Part shown: piece after piece, positions 1 through 6,365 of the stretch | Layout of the letters: every line of letters starts with the position of its first letter | Numbering within the stretch: the stretch's first letter is position 1 | Source of the DNA: an uncultured Clostridia bacterium | GTDB lineage: Bacteria > Bacillota > Clostridia > Christensenellales > UBA1242 | Reading direction: 5' to 3' | DNA length: 9,086 nt | NCBI GenBank assembly: GCA_934725795.1 | Contig: CAKVCF010000018.1 | Location: forward strand, 1 to 9,086 | Program-made: the position numbers and the translations under genes | The notes under the pieces: model-generated | The model's database searches: none | What the model was told of the DNA's origin: nothing | What the model saw: the letters and a program-made list of their open reading frames with translations, nothing else

Positions 1-1291
1 GTTCGGTTAAATATTTAAGCATATCCTCGCTTTGTTCATAACCACCCATAATTGGGCTAACTTCGGTTTCAACATCCACACGCATAATGTGCAAACTTGG
101 TGCTTGTGCTTTAAGTTTAACGCCACATTTATTGCCTTGACGCATAATTTCTGGCTCTTTAAGCTCCATTTCGCTCATTGTTGGCACAACCACGCCGTAG
201 CCAGTTTCTTCAACTTGCTTTAATGCTTCACTGATTTTGTCAAACTTGCGTTTAGCATAAGTTAAATCTTTAAGTGAATTTACAAGTTCATAATCATCTT
301 TAATCTCTGTGCCACATTGTTCGCTAAGCACGCGATAGAATAAGCCGTCCTTTGGCACAACTTCAAAAGTGATAGAGCCTTCACCCATTTGCACTTCGTT
401 GTTCAAAATAGGTTCAAAAGCCTCACTGGTTTCAAACAACACTTTGCTTGGATTGTAGTTGCCAATTTTATCAACATCATCAATAGCTGCGGTTACATTA
501 TCTAAAATTTCTTTGATTGTTGGATTATCAATTGGCAATGGTTTAAGCCACCTTGGCATTTTTATATTAACCACTTCAAGTGGAAATTCTTTTAAAATTT
601 CAGCCATAATTTTATCAACATCTTCCTTTTCTAAATTATTAACATTTATTGGCAAAACTGGTGTTTGATATTCTTTTGCCAAGTCAAGTGCAAGTTTGTT
701 CACTTGCGCATTTGTTGGATTAGCCGTGTTAAGCACAACAACAAAAGGCTTGCCAGTTGCTTTAAGCTGAGCCACTGTGCGTTTTTCAGCATCAACAAAA
801 TTTGCACGTGGAATATCACCAAAACTGCCGTCTGTTGTTAAAGCAATTGCAATTGTTGAATGTTCATTAATCACCTTTTCAGTGCCTATGCTTGCTGCTT
901 GTGCAAATGGAATTGCTTGTTCAGTCCAAGGGGTTTTAACATATCGCGGTTTATCGCCGTCAGTTGCACCAACTGCACCATCAACCATAAAGCCAACAGA
1001 GTCAATCAATCTAACTGAAAATGTTGTGTTATTGATTTTAACTTTAACCGCTTCCGCTGGCACAAATTGTGGTTTAGTTGTCATCACCATTGCACCTGCA
1101 CTAGCCTGTGGCATTTCGTCCACAGCACGTTCTCTATCGTGTTTGTTTGTTATGTTGCCCACAACAAAATTTTGCATAAATTTTTGAATAAATGTAGATT
1201 TTCCACACCTCACTGGCCCAACAACACCTATGTAAACATTGCCATCGGTGCGTTTTGCAATGTCGGTATAGATGTTAGCAATTTTTTCCAT
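1..1291 (-). CDS. spoIVA: Stage IV sporulation protein A, spore-coat morphogenetic ATPase (C-terminus cut by window edge)
   Basis: I recognise this frame as SpoIVA, the cytoskeletal ATPase that polymerises on the mother-cell face of the forespore and forms the basement layer of the spore coat. The start at 1291 follows a GGAGGAG site. The frame stays open for 430 codons to the window edge; the B. subtilis protein has about 492, so roughly 60 residues are missing only because the window ends. The N-terminal GTPase-like fold is clear: P-loop GPVRCGKST at residues 25-33 (K31, S32), the MTT motif at 70-72 where the family carries its sensor threonines, and a Walker-B-like RLIDSVG with D97. The later stretches PEIMRQGNKCGVKLKA and VSPIMGGYEQSED match the family's middle and C-terminal regions by memory of the B. 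subtilis sequence. Confidence is high. In known spore formers the gene is switched on by mother-cell SigE and the protein is anchored by SpoVM, neither of which is visible here. Confidence 0.97.
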   Translation of the reverse strand, partial: MEKIANIYTDIAKRTDGNVYIGVVGPVRCGKSTFIQKFMQNFVVGNITNKHDRERAVDEMPQASAGAMVMTTKPQFVPAEAVKVKINNTTFSVRLIDSVGFMVDGAVGATDGDKPRYVKTPWTEQAIPFAQAASIGTEKVINEHSTIAIALTTDGSFGDIPRANFVDAEKRTVAQLKATGKPFVVVLNTANPTNAQVNKLALDLAKEYQTPVLPINVNNLEKEDVDKIMAEILKEFPLEVVNIKMPRWLKPLPIDNPTIKEILDNVTAAIDDVDKIGNYNPSKVLFETSEAFEPILNNEVQMGEGSITFEVVPKDGLFYRVLSEQCGTEIKDDYELVNSLKDLTYAKRKFDKISEALKQVEETGYGVVVPTMSEMELKEPEIMRQGNKCGVKLKAQAPSLHIMRVDVETEVSPIMGGYEQSEDMLKYLTE

Positions 1292-1295
1292 TTTT

Positions 1296-1302
1296 CTCCT
1301 CC
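1296..1302 (-). promoter_or_regulatory. Ribosome binding site of spoIVA
   Basis: Read on the minus strand this is GGAGGAG, 4 nt before the ATG at 1291. It is a very strong Shine-Dalgarno match and fixes the spoIVA start. Confidence 0.9.
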
Positions 1303-1311
1303 ATACCCTAA

Positions 1312-1331
1312 CTTATGTGTTGGCACATAGG
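1312..1331 (-). repeat. Small inverted repeat in the spoIVA 5' leader
   Basis: Arms at 1312-1319 and 1324-1331 flank a 4-nt loop. On the spoIVA mRNA strand the pairing is UAUGUG with CACAUA (6 bp) plus one outer pair after a mismatch. It ends 9 nt before the ribosome site. It may form a weak hairpin in the leader or be an operator half-site pair; no T tract follows, so it is not a terminator. Confidence 0.4.
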
Positions 1332-1349
1332 TTTAGAACTTTTGAAGAA

Positions 1350-1377
1350 ATTTTATTTTAAGCAAATTTAATATGTC
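1350..1377 (-). promoter_or_regulatory. Possible SigE-type sporulation promoter for spoIVA
   Basis: On the minus strand GACATATT (1377-1370) lies 12 nt upstream of AATAAAAT (1357-1350). From memory the SigE consensus is close to GTCATATT and CATACAAT with about 13-14 nt between them, so the -35 matches well and the -10 matches 6 of 8 but lacks the usual C residues. Transcription would begin some 50 nt before the spoIVA ATG. The assignment rests on this match plus the known SigE control of spoIVA in other species. The region is so AT-rich that a chance match is possible. Confidence 0.35.
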
Positions 1378-1522
1378 TTTTTTTAAATTAAATTTCATTA
1401 TAAATAGCACATATATTTATTCACTTTATATAAGCATTAAGCCAAACAAAACCACAATACAAAAGAAAATAATAAGCACACATATTTTAGCCCAATTATT
1501 CCATGTTGATTTTTGTTAGATT

Positions 1523-1554
1523 TTGTCAATTAAAAAAGAAAACCCCATTGACAA
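1523..1554. repeat. Inverted repeat overlapping the -35 box of the 88-residue gene
   Basis: TTGTCAAT at 1523-1530 and ATTGACAA at 1547-1554 are perfect 8-bp reverse complements separated by 16 nt. The right arm contains the whole -35 box TTGACA. Arm centres are 24 bp apart, a little over two helical turns, so a dimeric or paired regulator could bind both arms on one DNA face. Part of the match follows simply from one arm being a -35 box. Confidence 0.4.
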
Positions 1555-1575
1555 GTTGGTATTATCTGGTATAAT
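1548..1575 (+). promoter_or_regulatory. Housekeeping promoter of the 88-residue gene
   Basis: TTGACA (1548-1553), 16 nt, then TATAAT (1570-1575) preceded by TGG, which makes an extended -10. Both hexamers are perfect. Start of transcription is expected near 1582, giving a 5' leader of about 20 nt that contains the ribosome site. Confidence 0.85.
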
Positions 1576-1604
1576 GCAATAACTGAAAAGTTTAAGGAGT
1601 TTTT

Positions 1605-1871
1605 ATGAAATTTTATGTAAACTGTGATTATGAAAAATTGCAAGACAAAACCGCTACGCGTGAACCAATGTTTAGACGCGACAACAAAAAAATGCCTTAC
1701 GATCGCGTAAGACTTGTGCAAGAAACAGGTAAATATTCAAGCAAACAAAGCGACAAAAACCGTGTAATTTCACTTGCTCAACGCCGCCGCAACAAGGCAA
1801 AAGAACAAGAACTTGCTGACTTAATTGCAGAAGAACAACAAATCATTGAAGAAGATTTCATCATTGATTAA
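1605..1871 (+). CDS. Small charged protein of unknown function (88 residues)
   Basis: I do not recognise this family. The gene is convincing: a consensus promoter, AAGGAG at 1594-1599 placed 5 nt before the ATG, and a strong terminator 20 nt after the stop. The protein is soluble, with no signal peptide or membrane segment. Residues 1-60 are mixed and basic (FRRDNKKMPYDRVRL at 23-37), followed by a basic patch QRRRNKAK at 59-66 and then a probable helix ending in an acidic tail, EEQQIIEEDFIID at 76-88. Such a basic body with an acidic tail would suit contact with nucleic acid or the ribosome, but that is inference. It is not ribosomal protein S21, which is similar in size but has a different sequence. 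Its strong promoter and monocistronic layout suggest a protein made in quantity. Confidence 0.85.
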   Translation: MKFYVNCDYEKLQDKTATREPMFRRDNKKMPYDRVRLVQETGKYSSKQSDKNRVISLAQRRRNKAKEQELADLIAEEQQIIEEDFIID

Positions 1872-1883
1872 CTTTTCAAGATT

Positions 1884-1914
1884 AAAAAAAAAGCACTCAA
1901 CTGAGTGCTTTTTT
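1884..1914. terminator. Bidirectional intrinsic terminator
   Basis: Stem AAGCACTC (1891-1898) and GAGTGCTT (1903-1910) with loop AACT. It is followed on the plus strand by Ts to 1914 and preceded by a run of nine As (1884-1892), which becomes the U tract for minus-strand transcripts. It therefore ends the 88-residue gene from the left and the lgt operon from the right. Confidence 0.92.
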
Positions 1915-1947
1915 GCTGCATTTTTTGTGTATAACTAAAATCAAAAG

Positions 1948-2023
1948 TTAATTTTTGGCCTTATCGCCTAAATTAAACGCTTTCAATATTTCGTCCAAAC
2001 TCATTGTTGGATGCAACGCTTCA
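1948..2023 (-). pseudogene. Detached 3' remnant of the coiled-coil gene (repeat copy A)
   Basis: These 76 bases repeat 2072-2147 with only three mismatches (at 1984, 1993 and 1996). Read on the minus strand they encode the last 24 residues and stop of the neighbouring coiled-coil protein, identical in amino-acid sequence, since all three changes are synonymous (TTA/TTG, GAT/GAC, TTA/TTG). There is no rest of the gene: in-frame codons continue only about nine residues upstream to a TAA, and no ribosome site precedes the internal ATG. It is best read as the tail of a former second gene copy whose body was lost. The 48 bp between the copies (2024-2071) match neither the intact gene's own upstream sequence nor what follows copy A. 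Confidence 0.8.
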
Positions 2024-2071
2024 ATAAGTAATTTGCCGCCAAGGCTTTACAAATTGTTTCAATTCCGCTGT

Positions 2072-2147
2072 TTAATTTTTGGCCTTATCGCCTAAATTAA
2101 ACGCTTTTAATATTTCATCTAAACTCATTGTTGGATGCAACGCTTCA
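2072..2147 (-). repeat. Repeat copy B, the tail of the intact coiled-coil gene
   Basis: This is the in-gene partner of the 1948-2023 copy, 124 bp away in direct orientation. It codes for residues 178-201 of the coiled-coil protein and its stop codon. The match ends abruptly at codon 177. Confidence 0.9.
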
Positions 2148-2677
2148 TTGAAGTCGAAGCCAGAACTTGACGCATTGTTGATTAAATTATCGGTTGGCCC
2201 TCCGCGTTTAATATCGCCACCTTCGTCCTTTTTAGTGTCCATTGCCTGAATGATATTGTGTAAAAGTTTTTTGATAGGGTCGTCAACCACTGTTTGTTTT
2301 TTAATATCAACGCTTACGCCGTCAATATTGTTATCTTTAAGCCCTTCATAGACCAAATTTTTAAACTTTTCACTCATATCTTTCAACTTCATATCTTGTT
2401 TAAGTTCAGGGTAACGAGAATAAAGTTCGTTTACAATTTGTTCCATTCTAAGATACATCAATCGGCTGCGTTGAATATCAAGTGAATACAACTTTTTGCG
2501 TGATTGTTCCAGTTGATTTGCATGCTCCATGCTGGCAATAATTGCACTTGAAATTGACTGTTCTTTTGCCTTAAATTCGTCTATCACAACTTTTTGCCTT
2601 GCATTGATTTGTTGCAATTCTCTAACCTTTGCTTCCAAGGCTGCAATGCGGGCATTAAGTTCGTTAGTTCTGTCCAT
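2072..2677 (-). CDS. Coiled-coil protein of unknown function (201 residues), third gene of the lgt operon
   Basis: I do not recognise the family. Residues 1-60 form a long amphipathic helix with heptad spacing (L7, I11, L14, V18, L21, I24), followed by a second helical block rich in charge (about 60-115, with the stretch RSRLMYLRMEQIVNELYSRYPEL). A polar, probably disordered linker comes next (150-175, DEGGDIKRGGPTDN), then a short amphipathic tail, MSLDEILKAFNLGD, at 184-197. No signal peptide or membrane segment is seen, so it is probably cytoplasmic and oligomeric. The start at 2677 follows AAGGAG by 8 nt and overlaps the membrane-protein gene by 14 bp, so the two are likely translationally coupled. 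A DivIVA-like envelope scaffold is one possibility suggested by helix content and neighbours, but no diagnostic motif supports it. The tail is repeated downstream at 1948-2023. Confidence 0.85.
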   Translation of the reverse strand: MDRTNELNARIAALEAKVRELQQINARQKVVIDEFKAKEQSISSAIIASMEHANQLEQSRKKLYSLDIQRSRLMYLRMEQIVNELYSRYPELKQDMKLKDMSEKFKNLVYEGLKDNNIDGVSVDIKKQTVVDDPIKKLLHNIIQAMDTKKDEGGDIKRGGPTDNLINNASSSGFDFNEALHPTMSLDEILKAFNLGDKAKN

Positions 2678-3179
2678 TTTTATTTCTCCTTTTTGCCAAA
2701 ATAAGGTTGATTGTGAAATAGCCTATAAACCACACAACCAAAAGCACAATCATAAGCCACAACACAATTAAATGTTGAACAAATAATAGCACAATCAAAC
2801 CAAAACCTAAAAACAAAATAAATAATTTTATTTGCAATTTATCTTTAAAATATATGGCAGTAACCAAACTTGCAAGCGCAAAAGCAAACAAATAATAAGG
2901 CCAAAATTGGTTGATGTCCCAATTCCACAATTTGTCGCCAATCTTTGATAAAATGTTAAGTACCCCACCTAAAAGCGACACAATTCCAATATATAAACTG
3001 CTGTCCATTTTAAATGAAAAGCCACGGATAATAAGCAACAAGCCAATCAAAATCAAAGATGCTGGAAAACTATACGTAAAAAAGTTTATATCCACTGGCA
3101 GCGGCAAAAAATCCAAGATAAAACAAATCACGTTAACTATCAAAAGAGTGAAATATAAAATTTTAGACTTTTTCCCCAT
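2664..3179 (-). CDS. Polytopic membrane protein of unknown function (171 residues), second gene of the lgt operon
   Basis: The protein is almost entirely membrane: hydrophobic stretches at about 7-24, 35-52, 61-78, 93-110, 117-136 and 138-160, giving five or six helices, with a basic N-terminus (MGKKSK) and a basic C-terminal tail (KRRNKNGQN). The stretch FPASLILIGLLLIIRG at 38-53 recalls the small membrane domains found in LiaF/DUF5668-type envelope-stress proteins, but this is a weak resemblance and I would not name it. The start at 3179 follows a double AAGGAAAGG site. It overlaps the end of lgt by 17 bp and the following coiled-coil gene by 14 bp, so the three are one translational unit. 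The context suggests a role at the cell envelope, possibly as membrane partner of the coiled-coil protein. Confidence 0.85.
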   Translation of the reverse strand: MGKKSKILYFTLLIVNVICFILDFLPLPVDINFFTYSFPASLILIGLLLIIRGFSFKMDSSLYIGIVSLLGGVLNILSKIGDKLWNWDINQFWPYYLFAFALASLVTAIYFKDKLQIKLFILFLGFGLIVLLFVQHLIVLWLMIVLLVVWFIGYFTINLILAKRRNKNGQN

Positions 3180-3945
3180 TTCCTTTCCTTTTCCTTATCA
3201 AATTACAAATTAATATTGCCACACCGATAACCAAAATAATCACGCTTATCAGTTGAGAAACACGTATTCCAGAATTGCCAATATAAAGTGAATCGCCACG
3301 CAAACCTTCAATTAGCCCACGCCCTAAGCCATACCAAACTAAATAAAGCCCAAAGTTTGTTCCGTTTAGTTTTGCTTTGTCAATCACACGCAAAAGTATA
3401 AACATGCCAATCAAATTCCACAAACTTTCGTAAAAGAAAGTTGCATAGTGCCACTCGCCGTCATGAATAATGCTAATAGGAAAAATTTTAAGCCCTTCAA
3501 TCATAACTTCTGCACCATAGCAGCAATGGCCAAAATAGCAACCTATTCTGCCAATGGCTTGCCCTAAAGCAACGCCAACAACCACAATGTCTGCCAAAGC
3601 CAAAAAGTTCTTTTTAAATATCAAACAATAAAGTACAACACCAATTGCACCGCCAATGATTGCGCCATAAACAGCAATGCCGCCGTCCCATATACGCCAA
3701 AATTCAGCAAAGGTGTAGTTATGTGTATAAAACATACAGTAATAAATACGTGCCCCTAAAATTGCAAGTGGAAACACGAATAATGCAAGCACCCAAATAT
3801 CGTCATTTTTAAACCCACGTTTTTTAGCAATACGTGCAGCAAGCAAAAGCCCAAAAAGCATACCAAGTGCCACAAGTATGCCGTAAAAAGTAATTCTAAA
3901 ACTGCCGATGTTAAAACCTTCTGGGGGGTCTAATAACCATTTCAT
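3163..3945 (-). CDS. lgt: Prolipoprotein diacylglyceryl transferase (260 residues)
   Basis: Lgt moves the diacylglyceryl group from phosphatidylglycerol to the lipobox cysteine of prelipoproteins in the cytoplasmic membrane, the first step of lipoprotein maturation. The sequence has the expected seven or so hydrophobic segments and about the usual length. The signature is ALGQAIGRIGCYFGHCCYG at 126-144, whose R133 corresponds to the essential arginine of the family, with the Cys-rich ending common in Clostridia instead of the GNF form. WDGGIAVYGAIIGG at 86-99 is the motif that carries His in E. coli and Tyr (Y93) here, as in many Gram-positives. YGLGRGLIEGLRGDSL at 205-220 supplies the conserved R209 and E213. 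It is the first gene of a three-gene overlapping operon. The ATG follows the -10 box so closely that the mRNA should be leaderless; only AAGG, 1 nt before the ATG, resembles a ribosome site. Confidence 0.97.
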   Translation of the reverse strand: MKWLLDPPEGFNIGSFRITFYGILVALGMLFGLLLAARIAKKRGFKNDDIWVLALFVFPLAILGARIYYCMFYTHNYTFAEFWRIWDGGIAVYGAIIGGAIGVVLYCLIFKKNFLALADIVVVGVALGQAIGRIGCYFGHCCYGAEVMIEGLKIFPISIIHDGEWHYATFFYESLWNLIGMFILLRVIDKAKLNGTNFGLYLVWYGLGRGLIEGLRGDSLYIGNSGIRVSQLISVIILVIGVAILICNLIRKRKGNGEKV

Positions 3946-4237
3946 ACCTTATAATTATATCAAAAGCCAGCCAAAAAGCAAGCAAATTGCCAGCCAGTAA
4001 GCAATAGTGCAAAAAATTGCAAACTTATCTATTTTTGCCTAAATTCCTTCATTATAGGTTAAATCAATACCAGTCTTTTCTTATCTTTTAACACTTAAAG
4101 CCACATTAACAAAATGCCCGCCACCACACATTATTCGCAAAGCACTGATGCTTAAACATTTCAAAAAGCCACTATCGTTAACATTTAAATTTAAAATTTA
4201 GATAAACAAAATCACACACGCAAACATAAATGTTAAT
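3946..4237. other. Divergent intergenic region between lgt and glmM
   Basis: These 292 bases carry no gene. On the lgt side there is the extended -10, and GCCAGCCA occurs twice (3966-3973 and 3989-3996), 23 bp apart around the weak -35, which could be an operator pair but may be chance. On the glmM side, CATAAA (4225-4230) with TAAACA (4203-4208) 16 nt upstream is a weak possible promoter. No ribosome site precedes glmM. From about 4000 to 4200 I see only AT-rich sequence with no hairpin or ORF of note. Confidence 0.5.
3954..3962 (-). promoter_or_regulatory. Extended -10 promoter of the lgt operon
   Basis: The minus strand reads TGATATAAT (3962-3954), a perfect extended -10. A poor -35 (TTGCTT at 3981-3976, 16-nt spacing) is the best available, which the TG extension can compensate for. 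Transcription should begin near 3947, about 2 nt before the lgt ATG at 3945. Confidence 0.7.
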
Positions 4238-5512
4238 ATGAAATATTTTGGTACAGATGGCATCCGCGGTATAGTAGGTGAAAAATTAAATGAACAACTG
4301 ATAAAAAAACTTGGCAAAGCCTTGGTTAGGTTTTATAAAACGCACAATTTGCCAACTAAACTGATTGTTGGTAACGACACACGCAAAAGCAGCGATTATA
4401 TTCTTGCTGTATTACAAACCATTTTGCTTAAAGGCGGAATTGAAGTGCATAATATAGGCACATGTTCAAGCCCCTGCTTGGCTTTTTTAACACGCAAGCA
4501 TAGATTTCCGCTTGGCCTTATGATTTCCGCTTCACATAATCCAAAAGAATATAACGGACTTAAATTTTTCAATATTAATGGCGAAAAGGTGGCGGACAGT
4601 TTTGAACAAGAAATTGAAACTTATATTGATAAACCTTATAAATTGCCAGCCAGTGGATTTGCTGTTAGCAAAAATGCAGTCGCATTAAAAGCCGACTATG
4701 TTGCAATGTTAAAAAGCCTTAAAAAGGTTGAATACCCTTGCATTTTAGATTGTTCCTCAGGTGGTTCAAGTGAAATTGCAAGGCAAGTTTTTGGCAGCAC
4801 AAAAATAATAAATGCTAACCCTAATGGCGAAAACATAAACGTTGATGCTGGCTGCACACACATTGAAGGCTTAGCAACTCAGTGCCAACAAAAAGGCCTG
4901 ATTGGTTTTGCTTTTGATGGCGATGCAGACCGCGTTATGGCAGTTGATAAAACAGGTAATGTTTTGGACGGCGACAAAATTTTATATATCTTAAGCAAAT
5001 TTTATTTAAAATCTGGTCAAAGCGTGGTTTGCACAATTAATACAAATTCAGGCCTAGCAGAAGCAATCAGCAAACACAATTTAACCCTTGTGCGTGCCAA
5101 TGTTGGTGATAAATGTGTATATGAACAAATGTTAAAATATCACTCCATGCTTGGCGGTGAAGAGTCAGGACATATCATAATAAAAAAACATACCAACACT
5201 GGTGATGGCATTTTAACCGCAATATGTTTAATGAATATTTTGCACCTAACAGGGCTCAATTTTGCGGATTTGCTGGCTGGTTACACTGCGTTTGCCACTG
5301 CAAAACAAAACATAAAATTAGCAAAACCTTTTTCAACAACTCAGGATATAAAATTGCTGATTGATAAATACACTTCTGCTGGCGCCCGCATTGTTATTCG
5401 TCCAAGCGGAACTGAACCAGTTTTACGCCTGCTTGTTGAGCATAAAGACAACAAAACCGCCACACAAATGCTTGAAAAGCTTGTTTACAACGTAAAATTG
5501 CAACAACAATAA
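4238..5512 (+). CDS. glmM: Phosphoglucosamine mutase (424 residues)
   Basis: GlmM interconverts glucosamine-6-phosphate and glucosamine-1-phosphate, the step that feeds UDP-GlcNAc and so peptidoglycan synthesis in the cytoplasm. The alpha-D-phosphohexomutase signatures are all present and in order: FGTDGIRG at 4-11, the phosphoserine loop SASHNP at 97-102 with S99 as the acceptor, the metal loop FDGDADRV at 226-233 (D227, D229, D231), the sugar loop GGEESGH at 306-312, and the phosphate-binding loop RPSGTEP at 388-394. The N-terminal form is that of GlmM rather than phosphomannomutase, although the sugar loop reads EES where EQS is more usual in GlmM. At 424 residues it is about 20 shorter than typical. 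It stands alone: no ribosome site before the ATG and no clear terminator after it. Confidence 0.92.
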   Translation: MKYFGTDGIRGIVGEKLNEQLIKKLGKALVRFYKTHNLPTKLIVGNDTRKSSDYILAVLQTILLKGGIEVHNIGTCSSPCLAFLTRKHRFPLGLMISASHNPKEYNGLKFFNINGEKVADSFEQEIETYIDKPYKLPASGFAVSKNAVALKADYVAMLKSLKKVEYPCILDCSSGGSSEIARQVFGSTKIINANPNGENINVDAGCTHIEGLATQCQQKGLIGFAFDGDADRVMAVDKTGNVLDGDKILYILSKFYLKSGQSVVCTINTNSGLAEAISKHNLTLVRANVGDKCVYEQMLKYHSMLGGEESGHIIIKKHTNTGDGILTAICLMNILHLTGLNFADLLAGYTAFATAKQNIKLAKPFSTTQDIKLLIDKYTSAGARIVIRPSGTEPVLRLLVEHKDNKTATQMLEKLVYNVKLQQQ

Positions 5513-5597
5513 CACTTTAATCTTTTAAAAATCAATGCAAAAACAACAACCTTATTACGTTTAAATCCAATTGATAACTAACAAATTTTATTAACCC

Positions 5598-5609
5598 ATT
5601 AATATTAAT
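5598..5609. repeat. 12-bp perfect palindrome next to the ung -35 box
   Basis: ATTAATATTAAT equals its own reverse complement and ends one base before the -35 box TTGGCG. Its position would suit an operator, but AT-only palindromes arise easily by chance in sequence of this composition. Confidence 0.35.
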
Positions 5610-5638
5610 TTGGCGTTTAAATTTATGTATGTTATAAT
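5610..5638 (+). promoter_or_regulatory. Promoter of ung, predicted leaderless
   Basis: TTGGCG (5610-5615, 4 of 6 to consensus), exactly 17 nt, then a perfect TATAAT (5633-5638). Seven nt past the -10 is position 5645, the A of the ung ATG, so the transcript is expected to begin at the start codon. Confidence 0.8.
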
Positions 5639-5644
5639 GTTTAT

Positions 5645-6310
5645 ATGGATTACGTTTTAGATAAAAGTTGGAGCAATGCCCTTGCCCCAAGGTTTGATAA
5701 AGAATATAAACAACACTTGTTCAGTTGGCTTAACAGTGAATATGCCAACAAAACAGTTTACCCACCAAAGGCGGAAGTTTTTAACGCTCTCAACCTTGTG
5801 CCTATCAATCAGGTTAAAGTGGTTATCATAGGTCAAGACCCCTATCACACAGAAGGTCAAGCGCACGGATTGGCTTTTAGTTGCCATAACGGCACGCCAC
5901 AACCAAGCCTGAAAAACATTTTTAAAGAAATTCACGATGATTTAGGCCTTACAATGAGCAATTGCACAGACTTAACCGCATGGGCACGCCAAGGCGTGGT
6001 GCTTTTAAACACAAGCCTTACAGTTATTGCGCACCAACCAGCCAGCCATGCTAATGAATTGTGGCACACTTTTACAAAGCAAGTTATTGAAATTTTAAAT
6101 GAACAAAATCAACCAATCGTATTCATGCTCTGGGGCAACCATGCAAAAAGTTTTTTGCCAATGTTAAACAATCCAAATCACCTTGTTTTGCAGGCTGCAC
6201 ATCCCAGCCCCTTTTCTGCATATAACGGATTTTTTGGCTGCAAACATTTCAGCAAATGCAATCAATTTTTAGTTGCAAACGGCGTCAGCCCTATCAATTG
6301 GCAAATATAA
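5645..6310 (+). CDS. ung: Uracil-DNA glycosylase, family 1 (221 residues)
   Basis: Ung removes uracil from DNA to start base-excision repair. The family-1 hallmarks are all seen: the water-activating loop GQDPYH at 63-68 with catalytic D65, the uracil-binding LLNTSLTV at 120-127 with N122, and the leucine-loop region HPSPFSAYNGFFG at 186-198 with H186. The loop has Phe where HPSPLSAY is usual. Length and motif spacing match E. coli Ung (D64, N123, H187). The ATG at 5645 has no ribosome site and coincides with the predicted transcription start, so translation should proceed from a leaderless mRNA. No terminator lies between its stop and the ileS promoter 18 bp further on, so some readthrough into the ileS leader is possible. 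Confidence 0.97.
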   Translation: MDYVLDKSWSNALAPRFDKEYKQHLFSWLNSEYANKTVYPPKAEVFNALNLVPINQVKVVIIGQDPYHTEGQAHGLAFSCHNGTPQPSLKNIFKEIHDDLGLTMSNCTDLTAWARQGVVLLNTSLTVIAHQPASHANELWHTFTKQVIEILNEQNQPIVFMLWGNHAKSFLPMLNNPNHLVLQAAHPSPFSAYNGFFGCKHFSKCNQFLVANGVSPINWQI

Positions 6311-6327
6311 AATTTAATCTAATTTGA

Positions 6328-6356
6328 TTGACAATCTTAATCCTATTATATATAAT
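6328..6356 (+). promoter_or_regulatory. Consensus promoter of the ileS leader
   Basis: TTGACA (6328-6333), exactly 17 nt, then TATAAT (6351-6356): a perfect match to the housekeeping sigma consensus in sequence and spacing. Transcription is expected near 6363, about 3 nt before the leader ATG at 6366 and some 217 nt before the ileS start. Confidence 0.93.
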
Positions 6357-6365
6357 AAAGGCATT

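Larger units (their letters stand above)
1292..1604. other. Divergent intergenic region between spoIVA and the 88-residue gene
   Basis: These 313 bases hold no gene. The left part is the spoIVA leader and its tentative sporulation promoter, and the right part (1523-1604) holds an inverted repeat, a strong promoter and the ribosome site of the next gene. Between about 1378 and 1522 I see only very AT-rich sequence without a convincing ORF, hairpin or repeat. Confidence 0.6.
5513..5644. other. Short spacer between glmM and ung without a clear terminator
   Basis: These 132 bases contain no GC-rich hairpin with a T tract, so glmM transcripts may run on into ung. The right half holds a palindrome and the ung promoter. 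Confidence 0.5.

Noticed and set aside
777..1330. Plus-strand ORFs across the left 1.3 kb, such as 777-1187 and 1067-1330
   Set aside because: They are antisense shadows of spoIVA, whose minus-strand frame matches the family throughout.
1501..1529. Divergent minus-strand promoter using TTGACA at 1529-1524
   Set aside because: No acceptable -10 box lies 16-18 nt downstream on the minus strand, and it would be over 200 nt from spoIVA.
1605..1871. Ribosomal protein S21 as identity of the 88-residue gene
   Set aside because: Size and basic patches are reminiscent, but the sequence lacks the S21 core and ends in an acidic tail.
1948..2071. Simple tandem duplication of a 124-bp unit
   Set aside because: The sequence beyond copy A (below 1948) does not repeat the 48-bp spacer, so only the 76-bp gene tail is shared.
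3966..3996. Two GCCAGCCA repeats as the start of a repeat array
   Set aside because: Only two units are present, and the same or nearly the same octamer recurs inside glmM and ung coding sequence, so it may be common in this genome.
5513..5562. Nine-codon ORF after glmM
   Set aside because: No ribosome site, no nearby promoter, and no hairpin that would make it a leader peptide.
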